Assembly (NCBI GenBank): GCA_942493375.1
Contig: OW818698.1
Location: forward strand, 7,812,001-7,876,000
Direction: 5' to 3'
DNA: 64,000 bases
DNA from: G942493375 sp942493375
GTDB lineage: Bacteria > Armatimonadota > UBA5829
Part shown: one piece after another, positions 50,937 through 59,529 of the stretch
Layout: each line of letters starts with the position of its first letter
Position numbering within the stretch: position 1 is the first letter of the stretch
Made by a program: the position numbers and the translations under genes
The notes under the pieces: model-generated
The model's database searches: none
The model's input: the letters and a program-made list of their open reading frames with translations, nothing else
Told to the model about the DNA's origin: nothing

Positions 50937-52262
50937 ATGCACATTGATTATCAACGCAGTAGAATCGTTTTCCGTACAGCAGTATTGATCTTCATTTTGG
51001 CTGCGTGCTCAACCAGCTTTTCAGCAACCAAAAGCAAAGCCAAAAAGTCTGTTCCCCCATTGATAAAGGCTCTGAACGAGAGAAAACCTCTTGCGGATAT
51101 CAACAAACTAATTTTGGCTGGTGCCAACATTGAGGTCCGTGATGATCAAGGTTACACACCACTAATGTGTGCAGCGGCAGTTAGCGAACCAGGAATTATT
51201 GACGCTTTAATCAATGCCGGGGCAAAACGTGATGTTCGAGATCCCGATGGATTTACTCTACTGATGATTGCAGCCGCAAACAATACTTCCGAAGCCGTCA
51301 CAACTCTTCTCAATGCTGGAGCCAAAATTGATGATATAGACAATGACGGATGTACGGCTCTGATATGTGCTGCAGAATACTCTGTAGACCCGGCGGTCAT
51401 TACGACCCTTATCAACGCAGGAGCCAATCCTAACACCAAACGTAACGACAGTTACTCACCACTGTATATTGCAGCCGAATGTTCATTGAATCCTGAAATC
51501 ATTTCGATTCTCATCAAAGCAGGGGCGAAAGTCGAAGAAAGAGTTAAAGACCAATCAACCCCCCTTTTTGGTGCAGCAGCAGATAATAAGAATCCTGAAG
51601 TATTAACTACATTGATAAAAGCAGGTGCAAAAGTCGATGATGTAGACAATGACGGTTTTTCACCATTGATGTGGGCTGCACAGTTCAATAATAATCCCAA
51701 AATCATTACAACCCTTATTAATGCCGGAGCAAAGACAGACATCAAGGCCAAATATGGCGCGACAGCACTCATAATCGCTTCTATGTACAATTATAATGCT
51801 GAGGTTTTACAGGCGCTCATAAAAGCCGGTGCAAACGTTACTGATAGAGACGATCTTGATGGCATGACACCTCTCATACAAGCAGCAAAACGCAACAAGA
51901 ACCCTGCAATAATCACAATGCTTGTGAATGCTGCAGCAAAGATAAGTGACAGAGACAACAATGGATGGACACCCTTGATGTGGGCTGCACGAAGCAATGA
52001 TAATCCGGAAATAATTAGTACACTCATTAAATCCGGGGCCAAAGTAAATGAACATGACGAACTCAATTTAACACCGTTAATGATTGCCGCACTGAACACA
52101 CAAAATCCAGCAATTGTAACAACACTATTGAAAGCTGGAGCTAATACCAGTCTAAAATCAAACGAAGGAAAGACGGCATATGATTATGCCCGGAGTAATC
52201 CAAAAATCAAGGCAACGAGCGTACATCAAGCCTTGAAAGTTGCGAAAGTGCGCAAGAAATGA
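50937..52262 (+). CDS. Exported ankyrin-repeat lipoprotein
   Basis: 441 residues. The signal has a lipobox (I-L-A-A-C near residue 23). About 11 ankyrin repeats of 33-35 residues follow, each of the form N-x-x-I-I-T-T-L-I-N-A-G-A-K-x-x-x-x-D-N-D-G-x-T-P-L-M-x-A-A, capped by E-G-K-T-A-Y-D-Y-A. GAGGAAAAC precedes the ATG. Ankyrin stacks bind proteins; being exported, it should act in the periplasm or at the outer membrane. It is paired with a second, closely similar gene. Confidence 0.86.
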   Translation: MHIDYQRSRIVFRTAVLIFILAACSTSFSATKSKAKKSVPPLIKALNERKPLADINKLILAGANIEVRDDQGYTPLMCAAAVSEPGIIDALINAGAKRDVRDPDGFTLLMIAAANNTSEAVTTLLNAGAKIDDIDNDGCTALICAAEYSVDPAVITTLINAGANPNTKRNDSYSPLYIAAECSLNPEIISILIKAGAKVEERVKDQSTPLFGAAADNKNPEVLTTLIKAGAKVDDVDNDGFSPLMWAAQFNNNPKIITTLINAGAKTDIKAKYGATALIIASMYNYNAEVLQALIKAGANVTDRDDLDGMTPLIQAAKRNKNPAIITMLVNAAAKISDRDNNGWTPLMWAARSNDNPEIISTLIKSGAKVNEHDELNLTPLMIAALNTQNPAIVTTLLKAGANTSLKSNEGKTAYDYARSNPKIKATSVHQALKVAKVRKK

Positions 52263-52297
52263 GACTCTGCATCATTCACTCAAGATGACAGCTTCAC
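52263..52297. repeat. Possible decayed family A half repeat
   Basis: TCTGCATCATTCACTCAAGATGACAG resembles the right arm of the family A repeat with several substitutions. It lies between the two ankyrin genes. Confidence 0.3.
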
Positions 52298-52334
52298 ATT
52301 CATTTATTAACACGTTTTCATGGAAGGAAGAGCA

Positions 52335-53756
52335 ATGACAAACGTCATAATACATTTCAACAAAATTATTATTTCTGCTGTAGTCTTGTTAGTGCTGGTT
52401 TACTCTGTCCCAGTCTCTGCAGCCTCAATAGTTCAGAGCAAAAATGGTATGACACCATTAATGCTGGCTATAAAACAAAACAAGTCATCAGCGTTTATTA
52501 GCAAACTGATAAAGACTAAAGCAGACATCAACAAGACGAATAGTGAAGGACTTACTCCTTTGATGCTGGCTGTTGTTAATAACAACTCCCTTGAAATCGT
52601 TACCTTACTTATCAAGGCTGGTGCGAGGCCTGACCAGCGAACTAAGACCGGAATTACTCCACTCACTCTCGCCGCGATGAGATCGCATAATCCTACAGTT
52701 ATCACTGCTTTACTCAATGCTGGAGCTAATATAAACAATCGTGAAAGAGGTGGTAACACACCATTGATTTGTGCAGCAGGAGCAAGCAATACCCCGGAAA
52801 TTGTCACAACGCTCATTAACGCAAAGGCTAACATCCATGCTCGAAATAGTGATGGCTGGACGCCACTTTTCTGTGCTGCATCATTCAACAGGAACCCGGA
52901 AATATTATTGTCACTCATAAAAAACGGGGCAAAAGTCAATGATCGGGATAATAATTCAATGACACCCTTGATGTGCGGAGTATATAAAAACACTCCCGAA
53001 ATTGTTAGAATTCTTATCAGTAATGGCGCAAATGTCAATGACCGAGATAAGAATGGTAAAACACCATTGATGTTTGCAGCAAACAGGGGTATCACCGAAG
53101 TGTTATTGGATCTTATTAATGCTGGAGCCAGGATAGCTGACAGCGATAATAATGGTTTGACACCTCTGATGTACGCAGCTTTGAATACAACTAACCCAGA
53201 AATCATCACTACACTCTTGAAGGCTGGTAGCAAAATAGACGATAAATCCAATGATGGATCAACTGTGCTGATGATGGCTGCGTTTCAAAATGTCATCCCG
53301 GTATTGAATACGCTGATAAAAAATGGAGCGAAAATTGATGACCGTGATAATAATGGTATGACACCCCTGATGTATGCTGCAGAAGGGTCCAAAAAATCTG
53401 ACATCATCGCTGCATTAATAGCTGCTGGAGCAAAGGTTAATGATCGGACTAACGATTACACCACGCCTTTAATGCTGGCTGCGCAAGAGGCTAGAAATCC
53501 GGAAGCCGTTCTAGTCCTGGTCAAGGCAGGAGCAATAGTGGACGCCAAGGATAATGAAGGATTCACAGCACTAATGCGGGCTGCGTTGACCTCTGGTAAT
53601 CCCAGTGTAATCACAGTTTTGTTGAATGCTGGAGCTGATCCCTCCTTAAAGTCGTCAGAAGGTGAAACAGCTTACGACTTGGCTGAGTCCAATAAAGCGA
53701 TCCATCAATCCGATGCATATAGATCACTTAGACTTCCAAAACAACACAAGGAATAG
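52335..53756 (+). CDS. Exported ankyrin-repeat protein
   Basis: 473 residues from ATG 52335, behind GGAAGGA. A Sec signal peptide ends P-V-S-A-A without a lipobox, so this copy is soluble in the periplasm or released. About 12 repeats of 33-35 residues follow, with the same consensus as the preceding gene (N-D-R-D-N-N-G-M-T-P-L-M) and the same end E-G-E-T-A-Y-D-L-A. The pair probably arose by tandem duplication and then gained or lost repeats. No partner is evident nearby. Confidence 0.86.
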   Translation: MTNVIIHFNKIIISAVVLLVLVYSVPVSAASIVQSKNGMTPLMLAIKQNKSSAFISKLIKTKADINKTNSEGLTPLMLAVVNNNSLEIVTLLIKAGARPDQRTKTGITPLTLAAMRSHNPTVITALLNAGANINNRERGGNTPLICAAGASNTPEIVTTLINAKANIHARNSDGWTPLFCAASFNRNPEILLSLIKNGAKVNDRDNNSMTPLMCGVYKNTPEIVRILISNGANVNDRDKNGKTPLMFAANRGITEVLLDLINAGARIADSDNNGLTPLMYAALNTTNPEIITTLLKAGSKIDDKSNDGSTVLMMAAFQNVIPVLNTLIKNGAKIDDRDNNGMTPLMYAAEGSKKSDIIAALIAAGAKVNDRTNDYTTPLMLAAQEARNPEAVLVLVKAGAIVDAKDNEGFTALMRAALTSGNPSVITVLLNAGADPSLKSSEGETAYDLAESNKAIHQSDAYRSLRLPKQHKE

Positions 53757-53846
53757 CCTGTCATCCGGATGTCTTTCTGCGGTTATATCAGAACCAGGCT
53801 AACGTCTGTCATCATATAATACATATAATGGCAAACGAGGTATATA

Positions 53847-55736
53847 ATGACTAAAGTCTTTTTATTGGTGTTATACACAGTCTTCATGCTGTGTGGAGTT
53901 CATTCCCTTGCTACGAGCATTCCCTCTACAGATTCCCCTTCTCAAAAACAGATATCTTCTTCAGCTGATGATGAGTTTTGGAGGGCTGATAAACGCCTGG
54001 AACAGAAAGTGAGTATCATCGCCAAATACAGGACCCTATCAGCTATCATATCTGATTTGAGCAAACAGACCGGTATCAATATTCAGGCTGGTCTGAGTGT
54101 TCTGGACTGGCAGGTCCGGGATCGGAAGATGGTTATTGCTGCCAAAGACATTCAGCTAGTAGATTTGATGAGATCTATATCTCGGGTGATGAAATTCAAT
54201 TGGCTCCGGTCCAAAACGGATGATGCTTATAACTACATGTTGTATTTGGACCAAAACACATCAACGAATAACTCAGCATCTGCAAAGCGTGAACAGGACC
54301 GTTTCGACAATGAGATGTTGCAGATGCGGGAGTCTTTTGCAAATGCTTTGGCTGATTTGGCAGAACCAACTGCTGATGACCTGAGAAAGCTTAGGGCTGA
54401 TAACTCCATGCTTTACGCAGTCTCTGCTTCCGGGATGGCGCAATCGTTAAAAGAGCTTTTCAGTTCAGTTCCAGGTTTGCGTGATAAGTTTGTCAGTGGG
54501 GAAACGATATATTTCGATCTGAATGACAAGCATGAGAGTGTAAGGAAAGCTATGCTGGGAGTAGCTCAGAGTATATTCAGAATGTGTCCGGATGCTGGAA
54601 GACCATCGGCTGAGGAACTCGCAGACGATCCAGGTTTGCTGGAGGGTATTACAATCAGATCTCCATATAAGGATGAAGCTGATAAGCTGGACGATATAAC
54701 ATCACGTTTTGTAATGAGTCAAGTGGATGTTTCATATTCCAATGGACCTGACAAAAACGGTAGTGAGTTCGGATTTCAGATATTAGACCCTTACAGCAGT
54801 CTCGGCAGATCATTCGGGGATCATTTCACTGCTGCACTTGGAAGCAGTCAAGCTTATGACATAGGTAGAGCTGCAATTTCAATGGATTTGAAAGAGATAA
54901 AGCAGTTCGACTTTGGTGAGAAAGCAGTGGAGCATGGGAAGAGTTTTAATATTCCAATCGAGATAGACTTCACAGAAGATGGCAAGAATAAAGCTAAACA
55001 GTTGCGACTGGAGGATAAACTTGTAATATTCGCTAATGCTACGAAGTATAATGTTGTCTCAGACAGTTTTGCATCCAGCATTCATGTTGTACATTCCGAG
55101 AGGGAACCTGCTATGGTGTTTCTCGGTAGTATGGAGACTCTATACTCATACAATTGGTGGGATAAAGGTCCCACTATTGAGTTACAAGACAGGCACTGGG
55201 CTTATAAACGCTCCTTGGAGATCCCTGAAGCGTGGCTGGAGAAGTGGCGCAGTACATTCAAAACTACCGGCACGCTGGATATTTGTAGCCTGGCGGAGAT
55301 GGCATATCTGGTTGGAGATGATAGCCGACACAAGATGAACATCCCGGATGACGACATTCTCAACATTTCTGCCTTAGTGACAACCTTACAGCATAATATG
55401 TCTTTATTACAGTTCTTGGCGATGCTTACACAAAACCAGCAGGCAGCTATTTTTACGACAGGTGGGCTGGACCTTTCAACTCTGGATCAAAATCAGATGG
55501 AAGCTGCAAAGAGATCATTGAACTGGTGGAATGGCAAAACAAAAGATATAATAACTGGGAAGTACATGGTTAATGGAAAGCTCATACCCTATGGGACGTC
55601 CGTAGTGAAGGGAGATCTGTGTAAATATATCTTCGTTGCAAACGGAAAGAATATAAGCACCATAGACTCGCCAAAGTTCGTGGAACCTAATCCGGAAATC
55701 AGCCACAAACCAATTGTCTATACAAAACAGGAGTAA
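53847..55736 (+). CDS. Exported STN-domain (secretin N-terminal-like) protein
   Basis: 629 residues with a signal peptide (L-C-G-V-H-S-L-A). Residues about 45-125 form a short STN/SMN-like domain: L-E-Q-K-V-S-I-I-A-K-Y-R-T-L, then L-S-K-Q-T-G-I-N-I-Q-A-G, then L-V-D-L-M-R-S-I-S-R-V. In TonB receptors and secretins this domain contacts TonB or other periplasmic parts. The remaining 500 residues are not recognised, and no secretin barrel is seen. It is four bases upstream of the GH39-like gene, so the two are one operon. Confidence 0.65.
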   Translation: MTKVFLLVLYTVFMLCGVHSLATSIPSTDSPSQKQISSSADDEFWRADKRLEQKVSIIAKYRTLSAIISDLSKQTGINIQAGLSVLDWQVRDRKMVIAAKDIQLVDLMRSISRVMKFNWLRSKTDDAYNYMLYLDQNTSTNNSASAKREQDRFDNEMLQMRESFANALADLAEPTADDLRKLRADNSMLYAVSASGMAQSLKELFSSVPGLRDKFVSGETIYFDLNDKHESVRKAMLGVAQSIFRMCPDAGRPSAEELADDPGLLEGITIRSPYKDEADKLDDITSRFVMSQVDVSYSNGPDKNGSEFGFQILDPYSSLGRSFGDHFTAALGSSQAYDIGRAAISMDLKEIKQFDFGEKAVEHGKSFNIPIEIDFTEDGKNKAKQLRLEDKLVIFANATKYNVVSDSFASSIHVVHSEREPAMVFLGSMETLYSYNWWDKGPTIELQDRHWAYKRSLEIPEAWLEKWRSTFKTTGTLDICSLAEMAYLVGDDSRHKMNIPDDDILNISALVTTLQHNMSLLQFLAMLTQNQQAAIFTTGGLDLSTLDQNQMEAAKRSLNWWNGKTKDIITGKYMVNGKLIPYGTSVVKGDLCKYIFVANGKNISTIDSPKFVEPNPEISHKPIVYTKQE

Positions 55737-55740
55737 TATA

Positions 55741-57129
55741 TTGAAGTTTCTAAAAGGTCTTGTCGCCACGCTTGCTCTATCTGTATTCATCTCGACGGTT
55801 GCTTCTGCACAGGATTTCACTGTCAGGGTGATGTGTAACCAACCTGTGGGAGTTATTAAGCATGGCCTTGTGGGTGCGGCACAGGGAGGGGACTCGCACA
55901 GCTACTCTCGTCCACATATCGTGAGTGCACTGAGTGATATGGGAATATCGTGCGTCAGACTGGAATCGATGACCGGGTCTCATTTCTTTAAGCTGTATGA
56001 TCCAGTAAGTAAGAAGTATGATTTCACAAGATTGGATGCTGAAATAAATGCCATCAGGAATAGCAAGGCTGAGATAATTGCCAATATTTTCTATGTGCCT
56101 GAGTGGCTCTCCAGCGATCCGGAGGGTAAGCTGGGAGATCCTTGTTTTGCAAAACCTGCTGACTGGAACAAGTGGCAGAAATATGTATATGACATTGTAA
56201 AACACTGCAAGGAGAGTGGATTCAAGATCAAATACTGGGAGATATGGAATGAGCCGTCCGGAGTCAGCTTTTTTACCTCATGGCGTGATGGCGTATCTTT
56301 TCATGAACTATACCGGGTGACAGCTAAGGCTATCAAACAAGCAGACAAGCACGCTCTTGTTGGTGGTATTGGTGACAATATGGACTACCCTGAGCACTAC
56401 TTGAATCTGGCTGCATACCTGAAAAAGAACAAGAGTATCCCGTACGATTTTGTTACAGTCCACTGGTATTCGGACTGGGAAAAAGATGCCAGCTATAAGC
56501 CTGACAATTTCTTTGTAATGACTAACAACATACAGTCAATGATGCAGACTGCTCTTGGCAAGAAACTCCCTATATTCGTTACCGAGTGGAATGGTGATTC
56601 CGGGGCTGGAAAGTTCAATACCTGGGACCGCGCTGCATACCTGGGTCAGTCCATGTATTGGCTGCAGGAGAGCAATGTAGAAATGACTACATTCTTCAGG
56701 ATCGAGCCCTATGCAGGGGTCAACAGCTCTTTGACCACACACGACGGCACCTGGCGGTATTCCGGCAGAGTGATGAAAATGTTTTCTATGCTGCCTATGA
56801 ATCGGGTTAATGTAAGTATGACTCCCAGAGACACAGTCATACTTGGTTCTGCAGACGGTTCAAAGATGGCAGCTTTCATCTCAAGAGCTTCTGATAGTTC
56901 CTCTCCTCTTGCTGTTGAGCTGCAGTTCCAGACTTGGTTTACCCAGCTATATGGTAAATACACTGTCACAGTATACACTGAGGACCAAACGACCGCAGAC
57001 CAGGATTACAAATTGAAGCCTGCAGCTACCTATACTGGCAAAAGTGACGCCGGTGAAACAGTCAAAACCTCAATAACGCTGCCATCAAAAAGCGTAAACC
57101 TTGTAGTTGTGGAGTTCAATAAGGAATAA
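55741..57129 (+). CDS. Secreted GH39-like (clan GH-A) glycosidase
   Basis: 462 residues from TTG 55741, with AGGAG six bases upstream; an earlier in-frame TTG overlaps the previous gene. The signal peptide ends V-A-S-A-Q. The barrel has the acid/base motif W-E-I-W-N-E171-P and the nucleophile F-V-T-E282-W-N-G, as in clan GH-A families 39, 5 and 51. V-H-W-Y-S-D-W comes between them. A C-terminal beta-sandwich completes it. Beta-xylosidase, arabinofuranosidase or similar activity is likely, outside the cytoplasm. Confidence 0.83.
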   Translation: MKFLKGLVATLALSVFISTVASAQDFTVRVMCNQPVGVIKHGLVGAAQGGDSHSYSRPHIVSALSDMGISCVRLESMTGSHFFKLYDPVSKKYDFTRLDAEINAIRNSKAEIIANIFYVPEWLSSDPEGKLGDPCFAKPADWNKWQKYVYDIVKHCKESGFKIKYWEIWNEPSGVSFFTSWRDGVSFHELYRVTAKAIKQADKHALVGGIGDNMDYPEHYLNLAAYLKKNKSIPYDFVTVHWYSDWEKDASYKPDNFFVMTNNIQSMMQTALGKKLPIFVTEWNGDSGAGKFNTWDRAAYLGQSMYWLQESNVEMTTFFRIEPYAGVNSSLTTHDGTWRYSGRVMKMFSMLPMNRVNVSMTPRDTVILGSADGSKMAAFISRASDSSSPLAVELQFQTWFTQLYGKYTVTVYTEDQTTADQDYKLKPAATYTGKSDAGETVKTSITLPSKSVNLVVVEFNKE

Positions 57130-57186
57130 CACAGGTAGAAAAGTAACATTACAATATTTGCGTAATAGCTCAGAGTTGCCGGAATT

Positions 57187-57256
57187 TGTCATCCTGAGGA
57201 ATGAAGGATCTGCTTTTTCAGGAGATAAAGCAGATCCTTCGTTCCTCAGGATGACA
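57187..57256. repeat. Family A inverted repeat
   Basis: Arms 57187-57216 and 57227-57256 (TGTCATCCTGAGGAATGAAG start) pair with a single mismatch around a ten-base loop. It follows the GH39-like gene by 57 bases and may end its transcript. Confidence 0.82.
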
Positions 57257-57315
57257 TTGTTCCAATATTACTGAACTGTTACGTAGAAAGCAGTAACTCA
57301 AAGGCGGATTATCTA

Positions 57316-58101
57316 GTGCTCAGATTTTTCAAATCACATAACATTTTACTTGCAGCGGTTCTGGGAGTGATCATTTCCAGTCAGGCTTTTTGCAGGGACA
57401 GGGAGACTGTATTTCAGTTTTCTACCCTGGGATCACTTATGGCAGGCGTGTATGATGGCGGGATCACTCTGAAAGAGCTATCCAGACACGGAGATATCGG
57501 GCTCGGGACGTTTGATAAGTTGGATGGAGAGATGGTGGTGTTGGATGGAGCAATCTACCAGGTGCGGTCGGATGCTTCAGTACACAAGCTCCCTGGGGCA
57601 TCTCTCAGTCCGTTTGCTTGCGTCACTTACTTTGATAAGGATATCAGCATAGTATCCAGCACGAAGATGGATATGGCTGCGCTTACAAGGCTTATAGACG
57701 GCAGGATAACTTCTGTGAATTATTTCTATGCTATACGTATCACCGGAACATTTGCGTATGTTAAGACCAGAAGCGTTCCTGCTCAAGTGAAACCTTACAG
57801 GAAGTTGACCGAAGTGGTGGCGAATCAACCAACTTTTGAAAAAAGAGATATCAGAGGAACAGTTGTCGGTTTCAAATGCCCTCCATATGTTCAGGGAGTC
57901 AATGTGCCGGGATATCATCTGCATTTTATCTCAGAAGATAAGTCCTGGGGCGGGCATGTATTGGGCCTGCAGACCGGAGATATATCTATCGCGTTGGATA
58001 TGACGCCAGGATTTGCGATGGAATTGCCGAAAGGCGGAGACTTCCAGACAACTGAGCTTGGGAATAACGACAGCGAGGCTGTGAAGAAAGTGGAGAAATA
58101 G
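57316..58101 (+). CDS. budA: Alpha-acetolactate decarboxylase with signal peptide
   Basis: 261 residues starting with GTG. The signal peptide (L-L-A-A-V-L-G-V-I-I-S-S-Q-A-F-C) precedes the mature enzyme, which starts V-F-Q-F-S-T-L-G-S-L-M-A-G-V-Y-D-G. Zinc ligands are His201, His203 and His214 (Y-H-L-H, then G-G-H), with the H-x-H-x10-H spacing of known enzymes, and L-D-G-E-M near residue 75. It turns acetolactate into acetoin. An exported form is known from Brevibacillus but is unusual. No other acetoin genes are nearby, so its use here is unclear. Confidence 0.9.
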   Translation: MLRFFKSHNILLAAVLGVIISSQAFCRDRETVFQFSTLGSLMAGVYDGGITLKELSRHGDIGLGTFDKLDGEMVVLDGAIYQVRSDASVHKLPGASLSPFACVTYFDKDISIVSSTKMDMAALTRLIDGRITSVNYFYAIRITGTFAYVKTRSVPAQVKPYRKLTEVVANQPTFEKRDIRGTVVGFKCPPYVQGVNVPGYHLHFISEDKSWGGHVLGLQTGDISIALDMTPGFAMELPKGGDFQTTELGNNDSEAVKKVEK

Positions 58102-58133
58102 ACTTTAGACGTTAGGCTTTAGGAAGGGAATTG
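58101..58133. repeat. Family C repeat after a stop codon
   Basis: GACTTTAGACGTTAGGCTTT followed by AGGAAGGG overlaps the last base of the stop codon of budA. A further short copy (CCTCAGGCTTCAGGAAGG) lies at about 59257-59274. Confidence 0.5.
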
Positions 58134-58141
58134 GTTTGTTC

Positions 58142-59188
58142 TTACTTGTCAGGGTTGAAAAAACTGTCGGATCTGACTTTTTCATAGCCGCCGGAGGTTG
58201 ATGAGCAGCAGGACTTCCATGTTGGAGATGAATCGTTCATTGCATCCGTACCACAGATCAGCTTTGGCGAATCAATGGTTGTAAGCAGGCGGTCTATCAA
58301 ATCTCTGGCTTTCAGTGTGCTGCCGGGTTTCAATCCCAGTTTGTGCAGGATGCGGAGATCTTTTAGTTGGTCTTTGGTGTACATCCAGAGGCAGATATTC
58401 TTCTCAGGATGATAGGCAGGACACGGATCGCAGACCATACAGCATCCCTCAACCAGAGTAACAGGTATATCAGGGTTCCTCTGCATTTTGACCATCAGTT
58501 CCTGAAGATTATCTACCTCCAGAGGAGAATCCAAAGCTCCAAGGCCGTAGCAGCACAGAATGCACATCAAATGATGAGGCCGGATAAAAAGCCTGTCTGC
58601 TCCTGCTATACGTTCGCACGATACTCTCTTAGCTTCCACCATCTCAGCCCTGGTCCTGATCGGCAGAAGACTGTGTGGACCTTTGCCCAGGAGTTTCTCA
58701 GCCAGGATATTGCAGCGGTCCAGAGAGAAATAATCATCAATCCCATCATCACGGACTTGTTGAAACATATCTTTCCGAGCATGAGGACATTCCGGCCAGT
58801 CGGGCTGTATATTATCCTTGTGGTAACATATGCCCTCAAGGGAGTGAACTTTCTCAAACAGCAATCTGAGTAGTTCGATGGCTGGTAACTCAGTATTCGG
58901 TCGTATTCCCAGTATACGTAAAAGCTCAAGATCTTTCATGCGGTCGGCATAATCACCCTGACGCCGGGTAATATCCGTATCTGTCAGAGATCCTGAGTAG
59001 ATATCATCATAATGGGACCGAACGATATCAATGTCCGCGGTAACTCTCACTGTAAGGAACGGGTCGGATTTGAGAGCGCTGGTGATATTTCTGACGATGT
59101 CCTCTCCGGCAGGCGTGACTCCACACCCCACCGATGCACAGATGGCACAGAGAAGATGATGGGCTTTGATTTTTAGGGTGTTTTCCAT
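58142..59188 (-). CDS. Duplicated DUF1284-like protein
   Basis: 348 residues from the ATG at 59188 (M-E-N-T-L-K-I-K); an upstream ATG at 59230 adds 14 residues. Two similar halves are seen, each starting with H-H-L: I-K-A-H-H-L-L-C-A-I-C near residue 10 and I-R-P-H-H-L-M-C-I-L-C-C near residue 205. Each half is followed by a cysteine set (C-Y-H...C-P-H; V-C-D-P-C-P). DUF1284 proteins are thought to bind iron or an iron-sulphur centre. The duplication suggests two metal sites. The ribosome site is weak. It is convergent with budA. Confidence 0.75.
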   Translation of the reverse strand: MENTLKIKAHHLLCAICASVGCGVTPAGEDIVRNITSALKSDPFLTVRVTADIDIVRSHYDDIYSGSLTDTDITRRQGDYADRMKDLELLRILGIRPNTELPAIELLRLLFEKVHSLEGICYHKDNIQPDWPECPHARKDMFQQVRDDGIDDYFSLDRCNILAEKLLGKGPHSLLPIRTRAEMVEAKRVSCERIAGADRLFIRPHHLMCILCCYGLGALDSPLEVDNLQELMVKMQRNPDIPVTLVEGCCMVCDPCPAYHPEKNICLWMYTKDQLKDLRILHKLGLKPGSTLKARDLIDRLLTTIDSPKLICGTDAMNDSSPTWKSCCSSTSGGYEKVRSDSFFNPDK

Positions 59189-59309
59189 TGTTGATATCCA
59201 CAAGAAGATGCTACTGCAATTATACCGCATTTTCTTTGGATACTGGAGAAAAACACCTCAGGCTTCAGGAAGGTAATTTACCAGCACATTCCTAATCCGA
59301 GAATAGTAT

Positions 59310-59339
59310 TTGACAATCTTGCAATTTTGCAAATATATT
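59310..59339 (+). promoter_or_regulatory. Upstream promoter candidate
   Basis: TTGACA (59310-59315), an 18-base spacer and TATATT (59334-59339). Confidence 0.5.
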
Positions 59340-59376
59340 TTGACTATTTATTACCAGCAGTGCGGTACTTTTCCCA

Positions 59377-59405
59377 TTGACTGTTGTCTAATAACATGGT
59401 ATATT
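59377..59405 (+). promoter_or_regulatory. Downstream promoter candidate
   Basis: TTGACT (59377-59382), a 17-base spacer and TATATT (59400-59405), about 118 bases before the start of the Tat-type secreted protein gene. Two promoters in tandem suggest control by growth state. Confidence 0.55.
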
Positions 59406-59529
59406 TCATTACGTCCCTTGAATGCATACGCGGATTAACATAAATCACATTTGTATTACCTAATGTTCTACATCGCTTATCAGAAGGTGTCTGTCCCAAT
59501 TAAACTCTAGTTAAACCTAGGAGTATATG

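Larger units (their letters stand above)
59189..59529. other. AT-rich intergenic stretch with two promoters
   Basis: Holds a family C copy near 59257, two promoter candidates (59310 and 59377), and an 11-base near-direct repeat TTAAACTCTAG TTAAACCTAGG at about 59501-59521 next to the AGGAG of the following gene. No gene is supported. Confidence 0.5.

Noticed and set aside
52433..53251. 272-codon minus-strand frame
   Set aside because: Mirror of the ankyrin repeats; its periodic sequence is a by-product of the repeated sense codons.
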